This document shows, one piece after another, positions 37,044 to 48,883 of a stretch of 64,000 nt of DNA; positions within the stretch are counted from its first letter, which is position 1; each line of letters begins with the position of its first letter. Both the position numbers and the translations under genes were made by a program. The notes under the pieces are model-generated. The model made no database searches. It was not told the DNA's origin and was given only the letters and a program-made list of their open reading frames with translations. Source of the stretch: Lonicera japonica (Eukaryota; Streptophyta; Magnoliopsida; Dipsacales; Caprifoliaceae); NCBI GenBank assembly GCA_021464415.1, contig CM038470.1, positions 37,814,099-37,878,098 of the forward strand, in the 5' to 3' direction.

Positions 37044-37221
37044 TGTTGTAGGAACAATTCTACTCACTTTCATTAAATAATTCCCTTTAAATAAAGCATA
37101 GATACAATAGTAATTAGGATTTACAAGGAAGCCCAATATAACTCATAGTATATAATTTACACAGTAAAAGCCCTAATACATAATCTGGACAATAGCATAC
37201 TACGTGTAATTTCCTTTAACA
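37044..37221 (-). repeat. 5' LTR of the minus-strand Copia element
   Basis: 178 bp, plus-strand TGTTGTAGGAACAATTC to TTCCTTTAACA. It retains both TG and CA ends. Flanked by TTGCA (37222-37226). Confidence 0.8.
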
Positions 37222-37637
37222 TTGCAAAAGTTATGCAACAATATTTATGAAGGTTGGTAACTAAATCAAGAACGTAAATATATCTGACGAATTAATGTGC
37301 AAAGGAAAGGTCTAAAACTTTTTTTCCCTTAAGAATTATATAAATCCTATGAAAATGGAAAAAAATATTATCACATAATCGATTTACTGCATTTCTATTT
37401 GTAATAACATATTATTGGTGTAACGTTATTTTAGGGTGCTTCTAGAGTTTTTTATTTTATTTTTTTAATAAAGTTTACTTAATTACATAAATAATTATGC
37501 AATTATAATTACCCATTCCCATTCCCGTTCCCAATTTATTAATTTTCTATACAGGGAGGGGGTACATAGACCTATTGAGCCAGGGATGAGGCCACTCTTA
37601 GAACAGTGGGGTCATTGAGCCAACTTAATATAAAATA

Positions 37638-38612
37638 CTAGGTATTGCCCATGGGAAATGGCACAACTAAACAAAAATATAGACATTTAGAAAATAATGA
37701 AATTGGAAAAAATAGAACCTAGTATCTAAACAGCGTGCAGCCCAAAAGATATATTTAACCCTACCAGAATGAGACGGTTTTCAGTTAAAAAACTAGAATT
37801 TGCCGTTGTTTATTGTATACTTAAATTCGAACCAGTTTCGCCACCTCATTAAGGTTAGGTTGGGCCATTTTGTCCTCCCTAATTATTTACCAATATATAC
37901 AAGAATAAATATAAAAAATTTAATGTACTTATTATATTGGTTTACAAAAGTAATGTGCTTTAAAAAAAATTATCATTTACCAATATACAAAAATAAATAT
38001 TTTAAAAAATTAATGTACCCAATTATAAACAAATGTTACTATTGGTGGTAACATTGGTTTTACAAAAGTAACGTGTTTTAGAAAAAAAAATTAAGTTTGT
38101 AAAATATTAAACAAATTATTAGTATTTTTTAAAATAAAGGAAATGTTGGGCCATTTGCCATTACTAATAATTCACTATATATAAAAAAATAAATATTTCA
38201 AAAAATTTATTTACCCTATTACTATGATACTATTGGTAGCTAGTAACTTGATTTACAAATGTGCTTTTTTAATAAATAAACTTAAATTCTTTCTTTTACG
38301 CATAACTTTAAAATGATAATGAATCTTATCTTATAGGTATCAGGAAGTAGATTTTAAATATGAAAATTTTAATAATTTCTTATTTTTTTTTTTAAATTAA
38401 TACATTTTAAATTTTAAAAAGAAGTTAACAAGAGAGAAAAGTGAAATAGTAGTTGGTGGAATAAGCTAGAGGAAAAAAATGTCGACTTCATTAACTTGAT
38501 ATTTTGAAAACGCATCTAATGGTCCAAAATTTATGGTATTTATTTTAACTAAATATAAGCCATTGATTTGATAAATTAGTGATATAATGTTTCTTTTCCC
38601 TTATAATAAAGA
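37638..38612 (-). mobile_element. Non-autonomous Helitron, copy B
   Basis: About 975 bp. The minus strand ends GGGCAATACCTAG followed by T (37638) and starts TCTTTATTATAAGGG (38612). It contains one hairpin GTTACTATTGGTGGTAAC (38034-38051). It lies at the same site as copy A, so the Helitron predates the duplication. Confidence 0.65.
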
Positions 38613-38938
38613 TAAGTGTATATAGGGTAAATTTTGGTTATATTTCGGTTGGTTGAGTATAATTGACATCTCTTAACTTTAAAAAAAAATAGTTAAGAAT
38701 TGGGTGAAATTATAAAAAATAATTTAAAATTATGTATGACAACCATATATTTCATAGAAATTACAAAACGAATTTTCAAAAATTGTGTCCTAAATGTATT
38801 TTGAGGGCTAGAGATGCATTTAAACTTGCTATCGGGTACGGTTGTACTTTTTTTAACCTGAGTATCATTGCTCATCCTTTTCTTCCATTTAGAATTTAAT
38901 CCTGATAATTAATGTTAAATTGGTGATACATTATTAAG
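38613..38938 (+). repeat. Dispersed repeat R1, truncated copy 5
   Basis: Equivalent to 12514-12880. It stops at an inversion breakpoint. Confidence 0.7.
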
Positions 38939-38988
38939 TGTCACATCTCAAAGTAATATTACTTTTAATTTAGGATAAAGGAGATCTG
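38939..38988 (-). repeat. Inverted 50-bp segment of R1
   Basis: The stretch 'tgtcacatctcaaagtaata' to 'aaaggagatctg' is the reverse complement of the next part of R1 (about 12905-12953 and 59645-59693). It joins a truncated R1 to a second Helitron copy, so it marks a rearrangement junction. Confidence 0.8.
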
Positions 38989-39577
38989 TAAAAATAAATA
39001 TTTTAAAAAATTAATGTACTCTATTATAAACAAATGTTACTATCGGTGGTAACATTGGTTTTACAAAAGTAATGTGTTTTAGAAAAAATTAAGTTTGTAA
39101 AAAATTAAACAAATAATTAGTATTTTTTAAAATAAAGGAAATGTTGGGCCATTTGCCATTACTAATAATTCACTATATATAAAAAAATAAATAATTCGAA
39201 AAATTGATTTACCCTATTATTATGATACTATTGGTTGTAACTTGATTTACAAATGTGCTTTTTTAATAGATAAATAAATAAATAAACTTAAATTCTTTGT
39301 TTTACGCATAACTTTATAATGACAATGAATCTTATCTTATAGGTATCAATAAGTAGATTTTGAATATGAAAATTTTAATAATTTCTTATTTTGGTTTTTA
39401 AAGTTAATGTATTTAAATTTTAAAAAGAAGTTAATGAGAGAGAAAAGTGAGAGAGTAGATGGTGGAATAACCGAGAGAAAAAAATTGTTGACTTCATTGA
39501 TTTGTTGTTTTGAAAACGTATCTAATGGTCCAAAATTTATCGTATTTATTTTAACTAAATATGGGCCATTGATTTGA
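38989..39577 (-). mobile_element. Helitron, third copy, left part (interrupted)
   Basis: Closely matches 37985-38570, including hairpin GTTACTATCGGTGGTAAC (39036-39053). It is broken at 'gccattgatttgat' by the decayed Copia element; the remainder is at 59232-59263. Confidence 0.65.
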
Positions 39578-40249
39578 TAATAAGTATTTAATAATAAAGA
39601 GTTCGAAATATAATTTTGAGATAAGGACGGGAGTGCAATTATAATTCTTTAGTGGTGTGAATTATAATTTATGGAATGAACTAATTCATAGTGGAATTAG
39701 GATTCCAACTTTCCATAGGAAGCCCAAATACTTATTTCTCCTTAAGGCCCCTATCGTAGCCTTATATATACGCCGGCCTTGTCTCTTCTCATTATAACAA
39801 TAATTCTCATGAGTTATCGTTTGTTCTATTGAGAGATGAGAAAATCTTGGTGATACTGTAACCCACACTCGGTGCAAGATTTGATGGCGGAAGGAATATG
39901 ATAGAAGATCTTTAGGTTTTTTGGCACAACAGTTGTAAATTAATCGTAACTTTTGATCGCACCATTGGATCGGATTAATTTTTGGATATGTCGTTCGAAA
40001 CGCAAAGTTATTATTATTAGGACGATCAGAAGTCGTTTCGGTGGCGAAAAAAATCGATTTTCGCAGCCCAGCGAGAATTAAAAAATCTGACCAAATCGCA
40101 ATCTGATGCTTTCAAACTCTAGTCTTCTCATATGGATCCTCTACATGATCCACAAAAGTGAAATCCCTTTATTCTTATAGGATTTTAGCAAAAGTTTTTT
40201 GTTCAATCTATACGCAATATCAAACGATCCTGTATTTATGTCTCCATCA
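39578..40249 (+). repeat. Truncated 5' LTR of the decayed Copia element
   Basis: Corresponds to the last ~660 bp of the 3' LTR (from about 58571). The break at 'gata|ataagtattta' shows short microhomology with the LTR, suggesting a deletion after insertion. Confidence 0.82.
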
Positions 40250-40251
40250 AT

Positions 40252-40263
40252 TAGTATCAGAGG
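40252..40263 (+). other. Primer binding site, tRNA-Met type (mutated)
   Basis: TAGTATCAGAGG two bases after the LTR. It matches the Copia tRNA-Met primer site with one change in the leading TGG. Confidence 0.7.
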
Positions 40264-41511
40264 GATTGATTTTCTTTGATACTGCGTACGGATTGAACTA
40301 GCCATGTTGTCCAGTTAAATCTATTCATGCATGTTGTTGTTGGATAGAACGTAGAACTCGCTAACCCTTGTTTTGCAGTGTTCTAGTCCCGCTATTATGG
40401 TCACGTAATTATGTTTTATGTGATTGGATCCCACGATGTTTTTATTCGTGGTTAATTTTAATGTGCATGATGATTTGGGTTTTATTAATGGTTGCAAATT
40501 AAATTTAGATCAGATTTGTAAACTTCTTAAAAGGAGGCATAGGATCTATGTAATTTTATTTACAGTTTAGATATAATAGTTTATGTGTGAACTTCTTAAA
40601 TGGAGGCATAGGACTTTGTATCTAAGATTGCAATTTCTTTAACGAAGAACGTTGAAGAAGGCGTTTCCACCAAGGTTGATTCCCGACATAGTCAGTGAAG
40701 TAGCGACGTAGGTCGTGACTAGTTTTTCAACGGACTAGGGATGATAAAGATTGGACCATAATAGCAAGGATTTAATTATTCTTATTATTGAATGGTTTAA
40801 TGCTTTGTGTGATTGTGTGTTGGTCATATGTGTTTAATTATTAGGTTTCCTTATAATTTTGGACAACATGGATACATGACCATACCTAAATCACCTTTTA
40901 TTTTATGTTTAGTTCTTGTCAAATTAAAAAAAGGGTATATAAATATAAATTTGCGTAATTGAAAAATATAAGGTTTTTTTTTTTTAAAAAAAGCAGCAAA
41001 ATAATTTTATTGCACATGTCTTTTATATTTCATACCCTTGTATTTTAGTTGACTAGAATTTAATATAAAATTTTCTTAACCCTCAGAAAATAATATTTTA
41101 AATACTAAGTGGGTGAGGGATTTTTTCACATAAAAATCCCATGGTCTGCATCATTGGTTTGTAAATGATGTAATTTATTCTTCATGTGAGTTATAGTGCT
41201 CACCTCCATATCGGAAAGAATAGATTGCTGAATCATTGTACAAATTTCACTGACTGATAATTTTAAATGATGTGATTTATTTTTCGTGTGGGTTTTAGTG
41301 CTCACCTCCATATCGGAGAGAATAAATTGCAGAATCATTGGACTAAATTAAATGATGGTATACACTTAGATATAAATAATAGTATGCTCTCCAACTGAGT
41401 CTCTACTATTATTTGTAGGACCAAAGGAAGTCGGCTATTTAAATTTTACCTGACAATAAATGATTGCATAGATAGTATGTATTGCTTGACGATAAAGGAT
41501 TGTCTAGATAG
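40264..41511 (+). other. Untranslated leader of the decayed Copia element
   Basis: No ORF. Contains a direct repeat of about 125 bp ('gtgctcacctccatatcgga' at about 41199 and 41300, with 'aatgatgtaatttattcttc'/'aatgatgtgatttatttttc') and 'gatagtatgtattgcttgac'/'gatagtaacatg' echoes before the Athila insertion point. Confidence 0.6.
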
Positions 41512-41516
41512 TAACA
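41512..41516 (+). repeat. Target-site duplication of the Athila element (left)
   Basis: TAACA, identical to 53608-53612. Confidence 0.93.
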
Positions 41517-41771
41517 TGATAAACGCCTAATATTGTCATGCATAAGCTCTCTCTCAGAGTCGCTTGACGCGTTTATTGCATTAATTCTGCCTAATTATCC
41601 GCTTATCTTGAGATTAGTGTCTTAGCGAGTTTTGTATCTAATATTGTCCCGCTAGGTGTGCTTTTGTTGTGTTTCTGTGTGTTTATAGGCATAGGATGCA
41701 ATGGCCTTCGAGGAATTGATCAACTACTAGCCAAAAGCTACAAAAGTGCTGATTTAGAGAATTTCCAGAAG

Positions 41772-41868
41772 CATGATCGATCATGGAATCCCATGATCGA
41801 TCATGGTGCAAATAATCTTCAGGCAGAAGACCCCATGATCGATCATGGGTTGGCCATGATCGATCATG
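41772..41868 (+). promoter_or_regulatory. Four-copy palindrome cluster in the U3 of the 5' LTR
   Basis: CATGATCGATCATG, a perfect 14-bp palindrome, at 41772, 41792, 41834 and 41855, i.e. steps of 20, 42 and 21 bp. Some copies extend to 16 bp as CCATGATCGATCATGG. The cluster ends about 95 bp upstream of the TATA-like run, an enhancer-like position. Function is inferred, not known. Confidence 0.75.
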
Positions 41869-41960
41869 GCCCTGGCAACTTGGCCATTTCACACCCAAAA
41901 TGGGCTATTTTAGTGGTTCAAGCTATTTTAGATATTTAGTTAGATATTTTTCTACCTTTT

Positions 41961-41974
41961 TAATATATATATTA
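41961..41974 (+). promoter_or_regulatory. TATA-like run in the Athila LTR
   Basis: TAATATATATATTA, followed by an A/T-rich then purine-rich stretch. It is the best core-promoter candidate in the first part of the LTR. Weak evidence. Confidence 0.4.
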
Positions 41975-43176
41975 TTTCTTTTACATAGAGAAGATATTAT
42001 CTAGTTTTTACATTTTTAGAGTTCTAGAGAGAGGGGAGAGCTCACTTGTTGATTGTTCTTCATTTCTCCATTGTAAGTGCTTAATTTGTAAGAATGATTT
42101 CTTCTTCTATGATATTTGTTCTTGCATCTATTATGGAGTAGTCTATTTCTAAGGTTACGGAGGTTGATTGTGATATGATTTTTGGTGATTAATGGCTCAA
42201 TCCATATCTAAAGTTTGATAAATATTTGTGAATCTTCTTCTTCTTCATCATATCTTCCATTATTTCAAGCTTTCTAGGTATTTTCATATTAAGTTAAGAC
42301 TTTATATGCCTTGTATATTTAGTTCTTGGTTGTTAATGAGCATACAACATATTTCTATGGTTCTAGAAAGCTTGTAGTCCCTTTCCCCCATCCATGGAGT
42401 TTTTCCCTCTTCATAGAAATTATGAATAGTTCTTAAAACTCCATAGATGGATTTTAAATTTGTTTAGCTTATCTTTGATTCATTTATTGATATATTGAGT
42501 GCTTCTTACACTTTATGTGATACTTAGACTCTTTATGTTCTACCATATGTGATAAACGATGAGTTGACTAATTTGTCCCATAAACTTTATTCCGTTTCAT
42601 TGTTAGGATTCACTTTATAATTTTCATTCTTTAAATCATGAGATTACTACACTTGCTTTATGTTAAATCGTTTAATGATGAGTTTGTCATATCTATCTCG
42701 GATTAGCTTCATCGGGAATGGGATGCCTTGCTTCACACCCGTAGCTAAGAGGTAGGAATGATAACCCCGTCTTTGGTGGAATGTCGTATGTCTCTTTCTC
42801 GATATAGCTTCAACTCGGGAATGAGTCGCCTAGCGTCGCACCCTTTGCTATTGAGAGATACACCAACATTCCCCATATTTTGAGAAATCTTGTGTTATAA
42901 TCTTTGTATGAGCTAGTGATCACCGTCTCTTTAATCATAACTAACCTCCAACTACCTTAGTGCTTTCTTATTAATTTTCACAACCATTTTACATTTACGT
43001 TGTTCGATAACCGTTTCATCTTACAAGAATCAGAAAACACTTTAATCCGTAATCCATTCCATTCCTTTTCACTTATCCCTGTGGTTCGACACTCGGACTT
43101 CCGAGACTATATTACTACTTGACGAGCCTGCACTTGGGCTTTAACACAACACACTATTTCGGTTGCGTCAAGTTTT

Positions 43177-43194
43177 TGGCGCCGTTGCCGGGGA
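43177..43194 (+). other. Primer binding site, tRNA-Asp type
   Basis: TGGCGCCGTTGCCGGGGA, complementary to the CCCCGGCAACGGCGCCA 3' end of plant tRNA-Asp, six bases after the LTR. It is the standard primer of Athila elements. Confidence 0.92.
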
Positions 43195-43390
43195 TAAGGC
43201 AAAAAGGCGAATTTCGGGTTTTGTACAAAACCCTTCTGTAAGTATTTCTCTCCATTTAATTAATTTATTTTTCTCCCTTATTTTTGTTTGATTTTGTAGA
43301 ATTCCCGAGGAGCGATTCGAATCGTTGTCCAAGCTCATGCAAGGGCGACTGTTTGTGGACATTCGAATTAGCCCTCCCACATCTCCAAGA

Positions 43391-46300
43391 ATGGCAAACC
43401 AAGGTAGAAACGAGGATCTCGAGAGCGATAATGAAGGGGAAGGGGCCAACAATGTTCCTCCTGTTAGGACCATGAGAGACTACCTTCAACCGCCTCGGGC
43501 AACTTCAAACTCATGCATCGTGCTTCCTGCTGGCCAAGCCGGAGCGTTCTCTTTCAAACCTGGTATGCTTCAACATATCCCTTCTTTTCATGGTATGGAG
43601 TCGGAAAACCCATACTTGCACTTGAAAGACTTTGAAGAAGTCTGCTCCACATTTCGTGAGGCAAATATTAATGAGGATGTCATGCGTTTAAAGCTCTTTC
43701 CTTTCTCCCTAAAAGACAAAGGAAAAATTTGGTTAAATGCTCAAAGACCGCAATCAATTCGGTCTTGGCAAGAGCTTCAAGCGGAATTTCTAAAAAAATT
43801 CTTCCCCGTTCATAGAACCAATGCTTTAAGAAGGGCGATATCAAATTTTTCACCAAAAGAACATGAAAGCTTTTATAAATGTTGGGATAGATACAAGGAC
43901 CTTCTAAACGCATGCCCTCACCATGGTCACGAAACGTGGAGCCTTGTTAGTTTTTTCTATGAATCTCTCACCCCTGAGATGCGTACGTTTGTTGAGACCA
44001 TGTGTAATGGTCAATTCTTGAGTAAGAATCCCGAGGAGGCTTTATTGTATTTTGATGAATTAGCGGAAGGTGCTCAAAATTGGAACACCTATTCCGAGGA
44101 ACCCAAAGCAAAAACTCAAGGAAGGGGTGGGTTGTACCAAGTGTCCAATGAGGATGACATGGGGGCAAGGTTATTCCAATTGTCTAAAAAGGTAGAGGCA
44201 ATGGAAGCAAGTAAGCTTAAGGAGGTCAATGTAGTATCCTCGAGTCAGTTGTGTGTCATTTGCGAAAATTCAGGACACACTACCGAGGATTGTCCTACCA
44301 TTCCCGCTTTTCGGGAAGTCCTCAAAGATCCCGCCCAAGTCAATGTTTTGCACCAGTACAACCAAAATAGCAACCAAAATCGTAACCAAAATGATCCTTA
44401 CTCTCAAAGGTACAATGAGGGATGGAAGAATCACCCCAATTTCAGTTGGGGAGGAAATCAAAGTCAGAACCACAACCAATATCATCAGAACCAAAGGCAA
44501 CAACAACCTCAAAACTCTTTTGTTCCACCTCAAAATCAAAACCCCAACCAAAACTTGGAAGCTTTGTTGAGGTCATTTGTGGACAAAACGGATCGTGATG
44601 TAGGTGAGTTAAAAACTCAAATGTCTAAACTCACCACCGCCCTAGCTACTCAAGAGAAGGGAAAATTCCCCTCTCAACCTTTAGTTAATCCTAGAGGGCA
44701 AGTTCAAGTCATAGAGGGAGGAGAGTCTAGCACCAAGATAGAAGAACTCAAATCTATCACGATCCTGAGAAGTGGAAAGGAGGTAGACAAGACTATTGTT
44801 CCTAAAACCCCCAAGGTGGCGGACATAGTTAAATCTACTAGTGTTGAGGAGTCGGAGGTTGAAAAAGTTGTGAGTGAAGAAAAGAAGAGAGAGGAAGAGA
44901 GACAAGGGAAGGAGGATCTTGAAAAGATCAAAAATGGGATCAAAGTCCCATTTCCGGAGAGATTGAACCAACCATCCAAATCTAACACTGAGATATTGGA
45001 TGTCTTTAGGCAAGTGAAAATCAACATTCCATTGCTTGACGCGGTCAAGCAAATACCTTCGTACGCTAAGTTCCTCAAGGACTTATGTACTACCAAACGA
45101 AGGTTGAATGTCAAGAAAAAGGCCTTTATGGCGGAGCAAGTGAGCTCCCTCATGCAAGGCACGAGAGCCCCCAAGTTTAAAGACCCCGGTTGTCCCACAA
45201 TTTCGTGTATCATAGGAAATTGTAGGATCAAGAATGCATTGTTAGATTTGGGAGCAAGTGTGAATGTGCTCCCATACTCGGTATATCAACAATTGGGGTT
45301 GGGTGAGTTGAAACCCACGAGGGTTACTATTCAATTAGCGGATCGATCCGTTAAGATCCCAAGAGGGATAGTCGAGGATGTGCTTGTCCAAGTCGACAAG
45401 TTTTATTTTCCGGTTGATTTCATCATCCTCGACATGCAACCTGTGTCAAATCCCACCAATGAGATTCCGGTCATTCTCGGACGACCATTTCTTGCTACTT
45501 CTAATGCCATAATAAATTGCAAGAATGGAATCGTGAAGTTAACATTTGGCAACATGACTCTAGAGCTAAACGTGTTCTCTTTGAGCAATCAAAGAGATGA
45601 CGATGATAATGAGGAAAATGAACACGTGAACATGATAGAGTCATGTATCCAAGACCACTTTGTGGCAAATTTTGAATCGGAGTCAACGGAAGGTTATCTA
45701 ACCACTTCCGATGAACCCGAGGATTGTATGCAAGTGTTTTCTTTGTCTGACAAACAGGTTGAATCTTCGGAGAGAGAGGAAAACACATCGTCGTCCACCA
45801 AAACGCACGAAGGAAAGATGGACCTTAAGCTATTGCCGAGCAACTTGAAGTATGCCTTTTTGGGAGCTTCAGACACTTACCCTGTCATCATCTCGTCCGA
45901 ACTTTCGGATGACCAAGAAGGAAGGTTAGTTCATTTGCTTGGCAAATACAAAAAAGCTTTTGGGTGGACTCTGGCCGACCTCCAAGGCATAAGCCCTTTG
46001 ATTTGTACACATAAAATTCACCTGGAGGATGGGGCAAAAACATCGAGACAATTTCAACGCCGGTTGAATCCTAACATGCAAGAAGTGGTTAGGAACGAGG
46101 TGTTGAAATTGTTGGATGCAAAGATCATCTATCCAATCTCGGATAGTAAATGGGTTAGTCCAACTCAAGTGGTACCGAAAAAATCAGGTCTTACGGTAGT
46201 CAAGAACGAATCAAATGAGTTGATTCCGCAAAGAGTCACCACCGGGTGGCGAATGTGCATTGACTACCGTAAACTCAACGAGGCAACTCGTAAAGATCAT

Positions 46301-48712
46301 TTCCCACTACCCTTTTTGGATCAAACTCTAGAAAGAGTAGCGGGCCATGAATATTACTCTTTCCTCGATGGTTTTTCCGGGTACAATCAAATTGAGATTG
46401 ACCTAGATGATCAAGAAAAGACCACCTTTACATGTCCCTTTGGTACCTTCGCTTATCGAAGAATGCCCTTTGGTCTATGTAATGCACCGGCCACTTTCCA
46501 ACGGTGTATGCTGAGTATTTTTAGTGATATGGTGGAAAGGACTTTGGAAGTTTTCATGGATGACTTTACCGTCTATGGTAAGTCATTCGACAATTGCTTG
46601 ACTAACCTGGAACAGGTTTTGGGAAGATGCGTGGAAAAACAATTGGTGTTGAATTGGGAAAAGTGCCATTTTATGGTTACCAAGGGAATTGTTTTGGGGC
46701 ACATCATTTCGTCTGAAGGAATTGAAGTGGATAAAGCTAAAATCGATTTGATTGCTAAACTTCCTACGCCCAAGAATGTCAAAGATGTCCGATCATTTCT
46801 AGGACATGCTGGGTTTTATAGAAGGTTTATCAAGAACTTCAGTTCCATTTCCAAGCCAATGTGCAATCTGCTTCTCAAGGACGCACCGTTTGAGTGGAAC
46901 GCCAAGTGCGAGGAAGCTTTCGTCTCTCTGAAGCATATGCTCACCACTGCACCAATTATGCAGGCACCGGATTGGAGCTTGCCATTCGAGCTCATGTGCG
47001 ACGCAAGTGACTACGCGGTGGGAGCGGTTCTTGGTCAAAGGAAAGACAAGAAACCGGGTGTGATATACTATGCAAGTAGGACTTTGAATGATGCGCAAAT
47101 GAATTACACCACGACAGAGAAAGAGCTCCTAGCAATTGTCTTCGCCCTAGACAAGTTTCGATCCTATTTGATAGGATCGCCAATTGTGATTTTCACGGAT
47201 CATGCGGCGTTGAAGTACCTATTCACAAAGAAAGATGCCAAGCCGCGGCTTTTGAGGTGGATACTCCTATTGCAAGAATTCCATTTGAGCATCAAGGACA
47301 AAAAGGGAGTCGAGAATGTGGTGGCCGATCATCTGTCTCGACTCACTTTTACGAACAACATTGAAGAAAGTCCGATCCAAGATTCGTTTCCAGACGAGCA
47401 ATTATTGGCAATCTCAACGCTCCCATGGTATGCAGACATAGTAAATTATCTTGTAACTGACAAGATACCAAAGTCATGGGGCGCACAAGATAGAAAAAGG
47501 TTTTTGAGCGAAGTGGGTCGATTTTACTGGGATGAACCGTACCTATTTAAATATTGTGCGGATCAGATCATCCGACGGTGCATCCCAGACGAAGAACTGG
47601 AGAGAGTTCTGTCCTTCTGCCATTCCGAAGCTTGCGGAGGACACTTTTCAGCAAAAAAGACAACCGCTAAGATTTTGCAAAGCGGATTGTACTGGCCGTC
47701 GCTCTTCAAGGACGCACAACGCTTCTGCAAGGCATGTCAGAGATGCCAAATGCTTGGAGGGTCCTCCAAGAGGAATATGATGCCTCTCAACCCAATTCTG
47801 ATGATCGAAATCTTCGACTGTTGGGGCATCGACTTCATGGGACCTTTCCCATCATCCTACGGTAACCTTTACATTTTAGTTGCCGTAGATTACGTTTCAA
47901 AATGGGTAGAAGCCCAAGCGTGCAAGAAAAATGATCACAAAGTGGTGATCCGATTTCTGAAAGAACACATTCTTGCACGTTTTGGCACCCCCAAGGCAAT
48001 AATAAGCGATGGCGGTACTCACTTTTGCAATAAACCGTTTCAATCATTAATGCAAAAGTACGGTGTAAATCACAAAGTATCGCTTGCTTATCATCCTCAA
48101 ACTAATGGTCAAGCTGAGTTGGCAAATAGGGAGATCAAACAGATTCTAGAGAAAACGGTAAACCCGAACCGCAAAGATTGGTCGTTGAGACTGACCGATG
48201 CACTTTGGGCTTACCGTACTGCGTACAAAACAACTCTAGATATGTCTCCCTATCGTATAGTGTACGGAAAACCATGTCATTTGCCAGTAGAGTTGGAACA
48301 CAAATCATACTGGGCAATTAAGATGGTTAAGTGCGATTTGACAAAAGCCGGGCTTGACCGTAAGTTGCAAATTAATGAAATTGAGGAGTTAAGAAGAGAT
48401 GCTTATGATAATGCAAAAATAAGCAAGGAACGTGCCAAAATCTTTCATGATAAATCCATTTTGAGGAAAGAATTCAAACTTGGGCACAAAGTTCTTGTTT
48501 ATGACACTCGGTTGCATCTCTTCCCCGGGAAGTTAAAGTCTCGTTGGACCGGCCCCTATGTTGTCCGTCAAGTATTTCCTTTTGGGGCTGTGAATGTTGA
48601 GGATCCCAAAACCGGCTACATTTTCAAGGTGAATGGACAACGTCTTAAGCCGTTTTTGGAATTCCCAGTTCGAGAGGAGTCCACCCCTCTCGAAGACCCG
48701 ACTTATGCCTAA
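43391..48712 (+). CDS. Athila gag-pol polyprotein, intact
   Basis: A 1773-aa polyprotein (ATG at 43391 in a good context, AGAATGG; an in-frame ATG at 43337 is an alternative). It supplies the structural and enzymatic proteins for retrotransposition in cytoplasmic particles and nuclear integration. Visible in order: gag capsid-like region (about residues 40-240); a CCHC knuckle [14 protein letters not shown] (288-301); an Asn/Gln-rich linker; an aspartic protease with [14 protein letters not shown] (DLG in place of the usual DS/TG; Asp about 619); reverse transcriptase with [11 protein letters not shown] and FMDD (about 1055-1058); RNase H from [13 protein letters not shown] (about 1201); integrase zinc module [13 protein letters not shown]...CKACQRC (about 1410-1452) and core with [16 protein letters not shown] and [12 protein letters not shown]. 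Integrase after RNase H is the Ty3/gypsy order. No stops or frameshifts, so probably functional. Confidence 0.95.
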   Translation: MANQGRNEDLESDNEGEGANNVPPVRTMRDYLQPPRATSNSCIVLPAGQAGAFSFKPGMLQHIPSFHGMESENPYLHLKDFEEVCSTFREANINEDVMRLKLFPFSLKDKGKIWLNAQRPQSIRSWQELQAEFLKKFFPVHRTNALRRAISNFSPKEHESFYKCWDRYKDLLNACPHHGHETWSLVSFFYESLTPEMRTFVETMCNGQFLSKNPEEALLYFDELAEGAQNWNTYSEEPKAKTQGRGGLYQVSNEDDMGARLFQLSKKVEAMEASKLKEVNVVSSSQLCVICENSGHTTEDCPTIPAFREVLKDPAQVNVLHQYNQNSNQNRNQNDPYSQRYNEGWKNHPNFSWGGNQSQNHNQYHQNQRQQQPQNSFVPPQNQNPNQNLEALLRSFVDKTDRDVGELKTQMSKLTTALATQEKGKFPSQPLVNPRGQVQVIEGGESSTKIEELKSITILRSGKEVDKTIVPKTPKVADIVKSTSVEESEVEKVVSEEKKREEERQGKEDLEKIKNGIKVPFPERLNQPSKSNTEILDVFRQVKINIPLLDAVKQIPSYAKFLKDLCTTKRRLNVKKKAFMAEQVSSLMQGTRAPKFKDPGCPTISCIIGNCRIKNALLDLGASVNVLPYSVYQQLGLGELKPTRVTIQLADRSVKIPRGIVEDVLVQVDKFYFPVDFIILDMQPVSNPTNEIPVILGRPFLATSNAIINCKNGIVKLTFGNMTLELNVFSLSNQRDDDDNEENEHVNMIESCIQDHFVANFESESTEGYLTTSDEPEDCMQVFSLSDKQVESSEREENTSSSTKTHEGKMDLKLLPSNLKYAFLGASDTYPVIISSELSDDQEGRLVHLLGKYKKAFGWTLADLQGISPLICTHKIHLEDGAKTSRQFQRRLNPNMQEVVRNEVLKLLDAKIIYPISDSKWVSPTQVVPKKSGLTVVKNESNELIPQRVTTGWRMCIDYRKLNEATRKDHFPLPFLDQTLERVAGHEYYSFLDGFSGYNQIEIDLDDQEKTTFTCPFGTFAYRRMPFGLCNAPATFQRCMLSIFSDMVERTLEVFMDDFTVYGKSFDNCLTNLEQVLGRCVEKQLVLNWEKCHFMVTKGIVLGHIISSEGIEVDKAKIDLIAKLPTPKNVKDVRSFLGHAGFYRRFIKNFSSISKPMCNLLLKDAPFEWNAKCEEAFVSLKHMLTTAPIMQAPDWSLPFELMCDASDYAVGAVLGQRKDKKPGVIYYASRTLNDAQMNYTTTEKELLAIVFALDKFRSYLIGSPIVIFTDHAALKYLFTKKDAKPRLLRWILLLQEFHLSIKDKKGVENVVADHLSRLTFTNNIEESPIQDSFPDEQLLAISTLPWYADIVNYLVTDKIPKSWGAQDRKRFLSEVGRFYWDEPYLFKYCADQIIRRCIPDEELERVLSFCHSEACGGHFSAKKTTAKILQSGLYWPSLFKDAQRFCKACQRCQMLGGSSKRNMMPLNPILMIEIFDCWGIDFMGPFPSSYGNLYILVAVDYVSKWVEAQACKKNDHKVVIRFLKEHILARFGTPKAIISDGGTHFCNKPFQSLMQKYGVNHKVSLAYHPQTNGQAELANREIKQILEKTVNPNRKDWSLRLTDALWAYRTAYKTTLDMSPYRIVYGKPCHLPVELEHKSYWAIKMVKCDLTKAGLDRKLQINEIEELRRDAYDNAKISKERAKIFHDKSILRKEFKLGHKVLVYDTRLHLFPGKLKSRWTGPYVVRQVFPFGAVNVEDPKTGYIFKVNGQRLKPFLEFPVREESTPLEDPTYA

Positions 48713-48813
48713 AGGCATGGGTCGATTTTGTAAATAATGTTTGTTTTTGTTAGTGTTTTTGAGTTTCAGGAATTGTCATCGAAGAGTCGGGTGTCATTAA
48801 GTCTGAACGGACC

Positions 48814-48825
48814 AAGTTGAGGGGA
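48814..48825 (+). other. Internal polypurine tract 1 (Athila)
   Basis: AAGTTGAGGGGA, about 100 bp after the pol stop. It shares AAGTTGAGGGG with the tracts at 50884 and 51940. Confidence 0.7.
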
Positions 48826-48883
48826 GAAATAAGGTGTTTTAGATCAAAGAAAGCAAAGAAAATTTTTGGCTGGCAGATTGGTC

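Larger units (their letters stand above)
30371..37221 (-). mobile_element. Old minus-strand Ty1/copia element with short LTRs
   Basis: Short terminal repeats at 30371-30552 and 37044-37221 (about 14% different by eye). A purine tract (AAGGGGGAGTA on the minus strand, 30550-30560) lies inside the left LTR, and a TTTATCAGCACG primer-site-like sequence adjoins the right LTR (minus strand). This polarity and the fragments of gag, integrase and reverse transcriptase show a minus-strand Copia element. Short LTRs and the integrase sequence suggest the Ale/Retrofit lineage. It inserted at a TTGCA site still empty in copy A. It is heavily decayed, and the part from about 34.9 to 37.0 kb has expanded with AT-rich low-complexity sequence. 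Confidence 0.82.
37222..38938 (+). repeat. Segmental duplication, copy B, right part
   Basis: Resumes exactly where 30370 stopped ('ttgcaaaagttatgcaacaa') and follows 11084-12880: the 'attattggtgtaacgttat' block, the Helitron and the first part of R1. Homology ends at 'gtgatacattattaa', where an inverted segment begins. Confidence 0.8.
41517..43170 (+). repeat. 5' LTR of the Athila element
   Basis: 1654 bp. U3 carries the palindrome cluster (41772-41868) upstream of a TATA-like run. The distal part carries 'cggacttccgagactatatt' and 'gcctgcacttgggcttt', which also occur in the relic LTR at 28259. Short ORFs spanning the palindromes are a by-product of their stop-free sequence. Confidence 0.94.

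Noticed and set aside
41658..41939. 93-codon ORF in the 5' Athila LTR (also at 52095-52376)
   Set aside because: It is identical in both LTRs because the LTRs are identical, and it owes its length to stop-free palindromes; no domain.
43168..43489. Minus-strand ORFs opposite the Athila leader and gag
   Set aside because: Shadows of the plus-strand coding frame and LTR junction; no domain.
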